This document shows positions 28,474 to 36,233 of a DNA stretch of 64,000 bases, in pieces. Source of the stretch: Leeuwenhoekiella aequorea. GTDB taxonomy: Bacteria > Bacteroidota > Bacteroidia > Flavobacteriales > Flavobacteriaceae. The position numbers and the translations under genes are program-made. Below the pieces are notes generated by a model. It did not search any database, had not been told where the DNA came from, and worked only from the letters and a program-made list of their open reading frames with translations. The stretch's first letter is position 1, and every line of letters begins with the position of its first letter. The stretch lies in the NCBI RefSeq assembly GCF_004104375.1, contig NZ_QOVM01000007.1:169577-233576 (forward strand), given 5' to 3'.

Positions 28474-29613
28474 ATGAATCCCCAACAAATTGAAGAAATT
28501 CTTGCCGAAAACGAAAAGTTAAAAAATATTCTGGGAGAACAGGACGAGCGAAAAAAAAGAAGGCGTAATCTAGGCTGGAATTTTTTAAAGCGTTCATCAG
28601 GATACGTTCTAGGATCTGAACTCAAAAAGAGTATCGAGCGTTTTCTGGAAGAAATGGCAGAGCAACAACGTGTTTCTAGAGAAACGCTATCAGATTTATT
28701 AATAAGTATTATTTTACGTCTTACACGAGTAGGATTTCTACTCGTAATTACGGCTATCCTTCCTTCTATACTCCTTATTTTTCAGACTTACTATTTAGCT
28801 AAACAGAATACGCTAATTACTGGACAGAGTGAGATGTTTAGACAACAAAACAACCGTCTAGATCAGCAAACTTACCTGCAAGAAGCAGATAGACGTGGTC
28901 AAACTCTTCTCCTTATGGATAATATGCTTCAGGAAATTAACACTGAAATTAGCAGAGATCCTCAAAATAAATTAAATGATGCTACCGCTGGTAGATTAAT
29001 TGCCTTGAGCAAAATTTTAAAACCTTATCGATATCTCGAAAATGACAGTCTTACAAAAAATATTGTGAGTCCTGAAAGAGGGTATCTATTAATCTCACTT
29101 CTAGAAACCGGAATCAATCTAAGAAGTACTGCACGATCTCGAGCTAATGGAATTTTACTGGAGCGTATTGATTTCACCTATTCAGAGTTACGAAATGTCA
29201 CTTTGAAAAAAGCCGATTTAATTGAGATTGATTTGTCTCACGCAGATATGCGTAATTCGAGCTTTAATGGGACAGACTTTGAGAATGCTACATTTTATAA
29301 TGCCAGCATTTCTCAGGCAGATTTAAGCTATACCAGTTTTAAAAATGCAGATTTAAGAAATGCTAAACTTGAAAATTCAATATTAGATTATGCCAATTTA
29401 CAAAAGGCTGATCTATCAAGTTCAAACCTTAAAAATGTGAGTCTTTTAAAAACAGTATTAAAAGAGGCAACTCTTAAAAATGCGATTGTACATAAAACCT
29501 TTGAACGAGATGCTAAAATGCAACTAAATAAAGATCAAAGCGAATGGCTTTTTAGCAACTATGAAGTGACAGAAATTGACACAGACAGCTATCAATTGTT
29601 ACCTATAAACTAA
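28474..29613 (+). CDS. membrane-anchored pentapeptide-repeat protein
   Basis: 379 aa. A charged N-terminal region (about 1-80, coiled-coil prone) is followed by a hydrophobic stretch (LISIILRLTRVGFLLVITAI..LLIF, about 80-105). A helical, Gln-rich middle and a pentapeptide-repeat block (about 225-335; repeats such as A[DN]LxxA, e.g. ADLSYTSFKNADLRNAKL) complete it. The repeats form a right-handed beta-helix in the family. The membrane tether resembles YjbI-like proteins; function unknown. Confidence 0.75.
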   Translation: MNPQQIEEILAENEKLKNILGEQDERKKRRRNLGWNFLKRSSGYVLGSELKKSIERFLEEMAEQQRVSRETLSDLLISIILRLTRVGFLLVITAILPSILLIFQTYYLAKQNTLITGQSEMFRQQNNRLDQQTYLQEADRRGQTLLLMDNMLQEINTEISRDPQNKLNDATAGRLIALSKILKPYRYLENDSLTKNIVSPERGYLLISLLETGINLRSTARSRANGILLERIDFTYSELRNVTLKKADLIEIDLSHADMRNSSFNGTDFENATFYNASISQADLSYTSFKNADLRNAKLENSILDYANLQKADLSSSNLKNVSLLKTVLKEATLKNAIVHKTFERDAKMQLNKDQSEWLFSNYEVTEIDTDSYQLLPIN

Positions 29614-29648
29614 AAAAACCGGTTAGTTAATCTAGCCGGTTTTTTTTA
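29612..29648. terminator. bidirectional terminator
   Basis: Poly-A, the stem ACCGG-TAG/CTA-CCGGT (one G-T pair) with a TTAAT loop, then eight T. It lies between the convergent pentapeptide and GNAT-nitrilase genes and can serve both. Confidence 0.8.
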
Positions 29649-29656
29649 GTTAAAAC

Positions 29657-31222
29657 TTATTTTTTCTTTAAAAGCTTCAGCTGAAATAAATCTTTACGCC
29701 GGTCATTTAAATTGTGAACGCTCCCAAATTGATTCAGTTCTTTCAATAAATCAAGATCTACATCTGCAACTAAAATCATTTCGGCATTAGGTGTAGCTTC
29801 CGCTTTTACTCCATTTGTTGGAAATTGAAAATCGCAAGGCGTTAGAACCATACTTTGTGCAAATTGCATATCCATATTATGAACCTTTGGAATATTCCCT
29901 ACACTTCCTGCAATTGCAACATAACATTCGTTCTCAATAGCTCGTGCCTGAGCACAATGTCTAACACGACTGTATCCATTTTGAGTATCTGTTAGAAATG
30001 GTACAAAGAGAATATCCATCCCCTCATCTGCTAGAATACGGCTCAATTCTGGGAACTCAACATCGTAACATATAAGAATCCCTATTTTACCACAATCTGT
30101 ATTAAACGTTTTTAATACATCGCCCCCAGTCATACCCCAAACTTTAGCTTCATCTGGAGTTACATGCAGTTTGTAAAATTTCTCTACCGTACCATCACGC
30201 TTGCACAAGAACCCCACATTATACAGTGTGCCATCTTCTATATAAGGCATACTGCCCGTAATTATATTTATATTATAACTTACAGAAAGTTCCGAAAAAC
30301 GATCGCGTATGCGCTCGGTGTACTTAGCCAGCTCCCGAATTGCGTCGGGTTCAGAAAGGTGATTATATGCAGCCATTAAGGGTGCATTAAAAAATTCTGG
30401 AAAAAGAGCAAAATCAGACCGATAACCAGATATCGTATCTATAAAATACTCTGCCTGTTCTATAAGTTCTTCAAAATTTTTATACGTACGCATTTGCCAT
30501 TGTACGAGTCCTAATCGTACTACGGTTTTAATGGCATTTGGTTTTTTTATAGGTTTTTGATAATAAATATTATCCCATTCTAAAAGTGCAGCATAATCTT
30601 TAGATTGTCTGTCACCTTCGAGATAATTGGTAATTATACGCTTAACGTGAAAATCATTGCTTAACTGAAAATCGAGAACAGGATCATTAATTTCACGTGT
30701 ACGTACTTTCTCAATATATTGTTTCGGTGTAAGATCTTTGGCATATTGATGATAATTAGGTAGTCTTCCACCAAAAACTATTCGTTCTAAATTAAGATTT
30801 TCACATAATTCTTTTCGATAGTCATAAAGCCTACGTCCTATACGCATCCCTCGGTATTGGTGAGCGATAAAAATATCTATTCCGTAGAGTACATTCCCCT
30901 TTGGAGTATGCGTACTAAAAGATTCATTTCCTGTAATTTGAGCATAAGTATGAGAGTCTTTAAACTTATCATAATCTACAATAATCGATAAGGCGCAACC
31001 GGCGATTTCACCATTCACTTTCACAACTACTTGCCCTTCAGGAAAAATAGAAATTAGTTTTTGTAATTCTTTTCTTTTCCAATACGGATCAGGAATATTA
31101 GGATAAACAGCAATCATTATCTCCTTCAATTCCTCAAAATCCTTGACCTTTAAGTATTCCAGATTTATAGTATCTACACGATCTGGCTTATCTACATTAT
31201 CTATGCTATCTATATTTTCCAT
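29657..31222 (-). CDS. GNAT acetyltransferase fused to carbon-nitrogen hydrolase
   Basis: 521 aa. Residues about 20-215 form a GNAT fold (HQYRGMRIGRRLYDYRKEL is the acetyl-CoA loop). Residues about 230-510 form a nitrilase-superfamily domain with the Glu-Lys-Cys triad: FALFPEFFNAP, KFYKLHVTPDE, GILICYDVEFPE. This fusion is known in bacteria, but the substrate is unclear; an N-acyl amide made by one half could be the substrate of the other. The N-terminus has a low-complexity IDSIDNVDKPDRVD stretch, and ATG 31222 is the only upstream start. Convergent with the pentapeptide gene. Confidence 0.9.
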   Translation of the reverse strand: MENIDSIDNVDKPDRVDTINLEYLKVKDFEELKEIMIAVYPNIPDPYWKRKELQKLISIFPEGQVVVKVNGEIAGCALSIIVDYDKFKDSHTYAQITGNESFSTHTPKGNVLYGIDIFIAHQYRGMRIGRRLYDYRKELCENLNLERIVFGGRLPNYHQYAKDLTPKQYIEKVRTREINDPVLDFQLSNDFHVKRIITNYLEGDRQSKDYAALLEWDNIYYQKPIKKPNAIKTVVRLGLVQWQMRTYKNFEELIEQAEYFIDTISGYRSDFALFPEFFNAPLMAAYNHLSEPDAIRELAKYTERIRDRFSELSVSYNINIITGSMPYIEDGTLYNVGFLCKRDGTVEKFYKLHVTPDEAKVWGMTGGDVLKTFNTDCGKIGILICYDVEFPELSRILADEGMDILFVPFLTDTQNGYSRVRHCAQARAIENECYVAIAGSVGNIPKVHNMDMQFAQSMVLTPCDFQFPTNGVKAEATPNAEMILVADVDLDLLKELNQFGSVHNLNDRRKDLFQLKLLKKK

Positions 31223-31257
31223 ATGTTTTTATTGCCTATCGGCGAAAAAATTAATTT

Positions 31258-34200
31258 TTAAAAATTGAATCCAAATCCAAAAGAAACTCGGTAACCTTCA
31301 TCAGATTTGAATAAATTAAACGTCCCACTAAGGGCGTCAGCACTGTTTACCCAGAAACCTATACCGTAAGAGTCGTGCCATTTTTTTGAATTCATATCAT
31401 AATCAGACCAAACTCTCCCGATATCATATCCTCCAAAAACACCTATTTGCAATGGTAAAAATCCTGTTTTAAATGTATCAAATGCATATCTTAAATCGCC
31501 AGATGCAGAAAAAGAGCGCTCTCCATTAAAGCGTTGAAAGCGATAGCCACGCAACCCGGTATTTTGTCCCAAAACCGCTGCCTGATAAAATTCGGTATTA
31601 TCACCAAATCTAAATTGACCGCGTGCTGTAGATTTAAGAACTAATTTTCTATTTGCACTTACCGCATTGTAAAAACCAAGACTCGGATTCAAGTAGGCAA
31701 AACGTCTTCCTGTTTCAGTCAAACTATTTGTAAATCCACCATTAAGAATAAAATCCATACCTCTTGAAGGTGCTAGTGCATTATCCATACTGTGATATTC
31801 ATAACTTGCGTCTAACGTAGCAAATACCTTACGTTTGTCTTTTTCGATTTCATCTACGCTATCTACAAATCGCAAATCGTTATCAGCTATTTCAACACAT
31901 TGAAAAACCCCACGCACCGAAAAGGTACTACCATAATCTGAGTTTTTCAACAAACCTATTGAAGCTTCTAACTGACTTAAACGTACTCTGTTAAAATCCA
32001 GACCGAGTTCATTATCAAAATTTTGAGTACCGTTACCGTACCCAAAAAAGTTAAGTGCAAAATTAGGAGTTGTATATCTTCCTCCTAAAATCAAATTCCA
32101 GTCATTTAAAATACCTGCAAATTCTCCTTCGTAATTAAAATCAAATCCACTAGTTGCAAAAAAGTATCCGGCTTTAAAACGGTGCTGCTGTGAAAACGGA
32201 TTTTGATTAAACCCTTGAACTGTATAAACGTCAGAAACACCTAGACTTATACCGTTATCAGGATTATAACCAAATGCAGGGGTGATGATATTTGTTCTTA
32301 AAATCTGTTTTTTATAATTATAGGTATTGTAGTCGTAAACGTCTGTAAGTCTAAAATTTGCTCCACCTCGCTCTTCAATTGTGTTTGGAAGACTCTCGTG
32401 ATCATAAATTTTTAAATGCTTTCCATTTTTTACTCTATAGACATCGTTATTTTGTCCTCCTATAATTCTCATAAATATAGGGTCTCTACCACTGCCTATA
32501 ACTTCAAAAATATCATCATCATCAAGACCATAAATCCATAATTGCTTGGTTTCCGAAGTTAAATAGGTGCGATTCTTTATAAGTTCCTCTTTTTCCCCAT
32601 CTATAATCCGCCATACTTTTACGGTCGTCTGTTCATTCTCTCGGGTAATTTCAAAATAGTCATCTTTATCTGTCCCAGTAACCATTTGCAATTCAGCTAA
32701 AAAATCGTAAAACGTATTTGCAATTTTCACAAGATTATCACGACGACCTTTTAAACTGGTTTTAATCTGATCTATAGATTTACCGGCGCGAACTTCAACT
32801 GGCAAATCATTAAATGCATCTTCAATAATGGCATCGGTAATATGATCTTGTATATATTTTGCTTCAGCAACCCATTCTGCCCGGTCTGTTTGTTGAGCTA
32901 GTGCCCTATCTAGTTTTACGCCAGCATTATTAAACCATTTAATATCGTTAAGATTCTCATCATAAACTTGAAATTGTCTCGCGGCTCCAAATAAAGTTCT
33001 GGCAATATCTAAAATAGCGCCATCAAAATTTGTAAACACCTGATCCCGATCACGAGGGATAGGTACAAACACATCCTTTCCATTTTTATCTTTAAATTCT
33101 GCCCAGCGCCATTGATCATTGTGACGATCCCAGTCACCAATAAGCATATCAAACATACGAGCTCTTACATAAGCCTGCTCATCTATAATATTTTCTTCAT
33201 CACTGCGTAGTTTATGCAATATATCATCTGTACTTTCTATATCATCAGGATAATTAAATACAGCTCCATCAAATTCTTCAGTAGGTCGTTCTACTATCAT
33301 ATACAACTGGTCGCCATAATCATCATTATAACTCTTTAAGGCAGGTTGTTTAGGTACATAGTAAAGTTTAGGATTAGTATTAAGAACTTGTACCGCGCTA
33401 CTAAGCCTAGGTATAGCAAAAGCTCCATAAGGATGTGCAGCGGTATAAAAATCCTGAATTAATGATTCGGGCAGTGTGTTTGCTAAATCTTCTTCGACAT
33501 CTGCATTTTGCTTTAAGATAACTTTTTGCAAAAACTGAACAGCACTTTTGCGTAATGCACGCATATTATATTCTTTACCGGTTTTGTCTTTTAATCGTAA
33601 AGAAATTGTCTGGTGCCCACCTCCTGGCCTTATCACTTCTAGTCCGCCATAAAGTGTATCTAAAAGTGCAACCGGAGCTGTAACTTTTTTACCATATACA
33701 TCCCGATAATGTTCGCCCCAGATTTTATCAAAAACATCAGATTTATCAGTCTCTTCGAGGTTGTAAACAGATGCTTTTATCGTTTTTGGAAATTGTGTAG
33801 GAATAATAGAATAATCTTTAATTTCTTTAGGTGGAAAAACTTCTTTCTGAAAGAACAACTTTAATTCACCACTTTCTGCGTCAGGACCAAAGAAGCGCAC
33901 CCACGATGATCCATCTTTAAAAACGGTATATACTGAAAATCCTTCGTAATCTGAACTAAAAAGTCCATCGTTTCCTAAATAGGCATAAGAAGATTTTGAT
34001 CCTGAACCAGATACAATTTGCTTGACCTCCTCGTGCTCAATATATTGTAAACCGTGCTCGTGTCCTGACGCAAATATAAGTTTTGGAGTTCCTTGTCCTA
34101 AAACGCGTATGCGCTTCATCAATTCGTTATACTTTTCATTAAAACGATCTTGCTTAGAAACGCCACCTTGGGTACGAATTTGTGTAACTAATGAAGCCAG

Positions 34201-34968
34201 TAAAGGAAGAGGGATTTTCTGCTGCGATGGGTATAGGTGTTTGTCTATAGCAAATTTTCCTCCGTGCACTCCATTTGTATACATAGGGTGATGCATAACA
34301 ACAACCAGAGTCTTTTGCTGATTTTTTTTAATCTCACCCTCTAACTCGATAAAAAATTTCTCTCTATCTTTTATATTATCACATTTAGTATTTATCTCTG
34401 GATTTTTGTCCCAATCTTCCAGATACCATTGTGTATCTAAAATTATCATGTGAACCTCGTCATTAATATCGTAGCTCAATAATGGACATCCATCTTTAGG
34501 AAGAAAAATATCCTCATTCTGGGTGATTTCTCTCAGGTAATCTTGTTCTCGGTTAAGACCAGTTAATCCTTCATTGTACCAATCGTGATTTCCAGGAATA
34601 AAAATAGCTTTTCCTTCAAATTCGGTTAGCGATTCTACTTGAGCGTCTAGTCTATGCTGTGCTAATGCGCGGCCGGCATCAGATTTAGGAGGCATCCCAA
34701 TAGGGTAAATATTGTCACCCAGAAATATTGCAAAAGTTCCCTTTGTGTTTTCAGTTTTCAAATAAGACCTAAATAATTCCAGACCTACAGTGCTCTCACC
34801 TAGTTCTGCATCTCCTGCATCTCCTATTAAATAAAATGTACTTTCAACTTCTTTTAATGTCGGGAAAATACCTTGCTCTACTTCTGCTTTAAATCGGGTA
34901 GAATATGTGGCACATGCCGAAAAGATTAAGGAAATAAGAAGTGTTAGAACTATGTTATTTTTTGTCAT
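31258..34968 (-). CDS. metallophosphoesterase fused to outer-membrane beta-barrel, lipoprotein
   Basis: 1236 aa. A lipoprotein signal ends at Cys19 (LIFSAC). A calcineurin-like phosphoesterase domain (about 40-370) carries GDAGD at 49-53, GDNIYP at 84-89, GNHDW at 126-130, then HHPMYTNGVHGG and SGHEHG. A middle region includes the kinase-fold-like MLIGDWDRHNDQWRW and PRDRDQVF. The last ~350 residues are strand-rich, with LRGYRFQRF and a terminal GFGFNF ending in Phe, as in BamA/D15 surface-antigen barrels. It would place a phosphoesterase at the outer membrane; the substrate is unknown. Confidence 0.85.
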   Translation of the reverse strand: MTKNNIVLTLLISLIFSACATYSTRFKAEVEQGIFPTLKEVESTFYLIGDAGDAELGESTVGLELFRSYLKTENTKGTFAIFLGDNIYPIGMPPKSDAGRALAQHRLDAQVESLTEFEGKAIFIPGNHDWYNEGLTGLNREQDYLREITQNEDIFLPKDGCPLLSYDINDEVHMIILDTQWYLEDWDKNPEINTKCDNIKDREKFFIELEGEIKKNQQKTLVVVMHHPMYTNGVHGGKFAIDKHLYPSQQKIPLPLLASLVTQIRTQGGVSKQDRFNEKYNELMKRIRVLGQGTPKLIFASGHEHGLQYIEHEEVKQIVSGSGSKSSYAYLGNDGLFSSDYEGFSVYTVFKDGSSWVRFFGPDAESGELKLFFQKEVFPPKEIKDYSIIPTQFPKTIKASVYNLEETDKSDVFDKIWGEHYRDVYGKKVTAPVALLDTLYGGLEVIRPGGGHQTISLRLKDKTGKEYNMRALRKSAVQFLQKVILKQNADVEEDLANTLPESLIQDFYTAAHPYGAFAIPRLSSAVQVLNTNPKLYYVPKQPALKSYNDDYGDQLYMIVERPTEEFDGAVFNYPDDIESTDDILHKLRSDEENIIDEQAYVRARMFDMLIGDWDRHNDQWRWAEFKDKNGKDVFVPIPRDRDQVFTNFDGAILDIARTLFGAARQFQVYDENLNDIKWFNNAGVKLDRALAQQTDRAEWVAEAKYIQDHITDAIIEDAFNDLPVEVRAGKSIDQIKTSLKGRRDNLVKIANTFYDFLAELQMVTGTDKDDYFEITRENEQTTVKVWRIIDGEKEELIKNRTYLTSETKQLWIYGLDDDDIFEVIGSGRDPIFMRIIGGQNNDVYRVKNGKHLKIYDHESLPNTIEERGGANFRLTDVYDYNTYNYKKQILRTNIITPAFGYNPDNGISLGVSDVYTVQGFNQNPFSQQHRFKAGYFFATSGFDFNYEGEFAGILNDWNLILGGRYTTPNFALNFFGYGNGTQNFDNELGLDFNRVRLSQLEASIGLLKNSDYGSTFSVRGVFQCVEIADNDLRFVDSVDEIEKDKRKVFATLDASYEYHSMDNALAPSRGMDFILNGGFTNSLTETGRRFAYLNPSLGFYNAVSANRKLVLKSTARGQFRFGDNTEFYQAAVLGQNTGLRGYRFQRFNGERSFSASGDLRYAFDTFKTGFLPLQIGVFGGYDIGRVWSDYDMNSKKWHDSYGIGFWVNSADALSGTFNLFKSDEGYRVSFGFGFNF

Positions 34969-35020
34969 GAAAAATTTATTGGAAATTCTTTTTTGTACTT
35001 TTCCTTCACTTTAATACGTA

Positions 35021-35028
35021 CAAATATA
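35021..35028 (-). promoter_or_regulatory. candidate promoter of the phosphoesterase-barrel gene
   Basis: The minus strand reads TATATTTG, 52 bases upstream of that gene's ATG. It overlaps the first base of the divergent HD-domain gene, so the two genes' control signals are interleaved. Confidence 0.4.
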
Positions 35029-36233
35029 TGCCTGAAACTGAAGAAAATATTTCGAAATCTATTTCAAATGCAGACCAGTTTGTTTTAGAACTTTTTAAGG
35101 AAAAGCTTCCTAATAGTTACTTATATCACAATTATAACCATACAGCACGAGTTGTTAAAAGTACTAAAGAAATCGTCGAAAATTCTCAAATTAATGTTAA
35201 ACAGAAAGAGGCATTAATACTGGCTGCGTGGATGCATGACACGGGTTATGTTGAGAACCGAGATCAACACGAAGACGCTAGTATTGAGATCGCTAAGAAA
35301 TACATGGCCGACCAAAATATCGACAGTGATATACAAACCATGGTTATTGAACTTATCGCTTCTACAAAAATGGGAGTCGAGCCTAAAAATGAATTAGAAC
35401 GAATCTTAAAAGATGCCGATGCTTCACATTTTGCCAAAGATTATTATGCACAAACCAGTGAATTTTTAAGACAAGAATTAATTCTAACAAATACACAGAA
35501 ATTTACTCCAGATGAGTGGCGCGAAGAAAATATACAGATGTTTACTAATAAGCATCGTTTCTATACCGATTATGCAGCACGTAACTGGAAGAATCAAAAA
35601 GATGAAAACTTAATTGAACTTCTCAAAAAAGTAAAAAAGAAAAGAAAAAAATATAAAAAAGAAGAGATTAAAGCTAAGCTAAAGGCTAAATACAAGGATG
35701 AAAGCCCCGATCGTGGAGTTCAAACATTGTACAGAACTACCTTACGTAACCATATTAAATTAAGTGATATTGCAGATACCAAAGCAAACATCTTGCTATC
35801 AGTTAATGCAATTATTATATCACTTGCTTTATCTAATATGATACCGAAGTTAGATGCTCCTAGTAACAGACACTTGCTTATTCCTACTTTAATTCTGGTT
35901 GTATTTAGTGTGGCATCTATAATAATGTCCATTTTATCTACACGTCCTAATGTAACTACCGGAGAGTTTACAAGGGAACAGGTAAAGAAAAAACAAGTGA
36001 ATATTTTATTCTTCGGAAACTTCCATAAGATGAAATATGAGCAATATCAATGGGCAATCAATGAGATCATCTACGACAAAGATTATATCTACGAAGCTTT
36101 GACAAAAGATTTATATCTCTTAGGCGTAGTTCTTAACAAAAAGTATATGCTCTTGAGAAAAACCTATACTGTATTTATGGTAGGAATTATTGTTTCTGTA
36201 ATAAGCTTTATAATGGCATTCTGGTTAATCTAA
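35028..36233 (+). CDS. HD-domain protein with Pycsar-effector-like transmembrane domain
   Basis: 401 aa. The N-terminal HD phosphohydrolase has His38, the His70-Asp71 doublet (AAWMHDTGY) and a later Asp at 129 (LKDADASHF), so it looks catalytically complete. A Lys-rich linker (about 196-225) joins it to a C-terminal region resembling the Pycsar effector/DUF5706 family: TLRNHIKLSDIADTKANILLSVNA, two adjacent membrane helices, and a third at the C-terminus. Pycsar effectors respond to cyclic pyrimidine nucleotides and disrupt the membrane. No cyclase gene is adjacent, so a defence role is not shown; nucleotide turnover or stress signalling is equally possible. Its 3' end overlaps the convergent GAF gene by nine bases. 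Confidence 0.8.
   Translation: MPETEENISKSISNADQFVLELFKEKLPNSYLYHNYNHTARVVKSTKEIVENSQINVKQKEALILAAWMHDTGYVENRDQHEDASIEIAKKYMADQNIDSDIQTMVIELIASTKMGVEPKNELERILKDADASHFAKDYYAQTSEFLRQELILTNTQKFTPDEWREENIQMFTNKHRFYTDYAARNWKNQKDENLIELLKKVKKKRKKYKKEEIKAKLKAKYKDESPDRGVQTLYRTTLRNHIKLSDIADTKANILLSVNAIIISLALSNMIPKLDAPSNRHLLIPTLILVVFSVASIIMSILSTRPNVTTGEFTREQVKKKQVNILFFGNFHKMKYEQYQWAINEIIYDKDYIYEALTKDLYLLGVVLNKKYMLLRKTYTVFMVGIIVSVISFIMAFWLI

Noticed and set aside
35028..36233. A complete Pycsar anti-phage system
   Set aside because: No pyrimidine cyclase gene is adjacent, so only the effector-like domain can be claimed.
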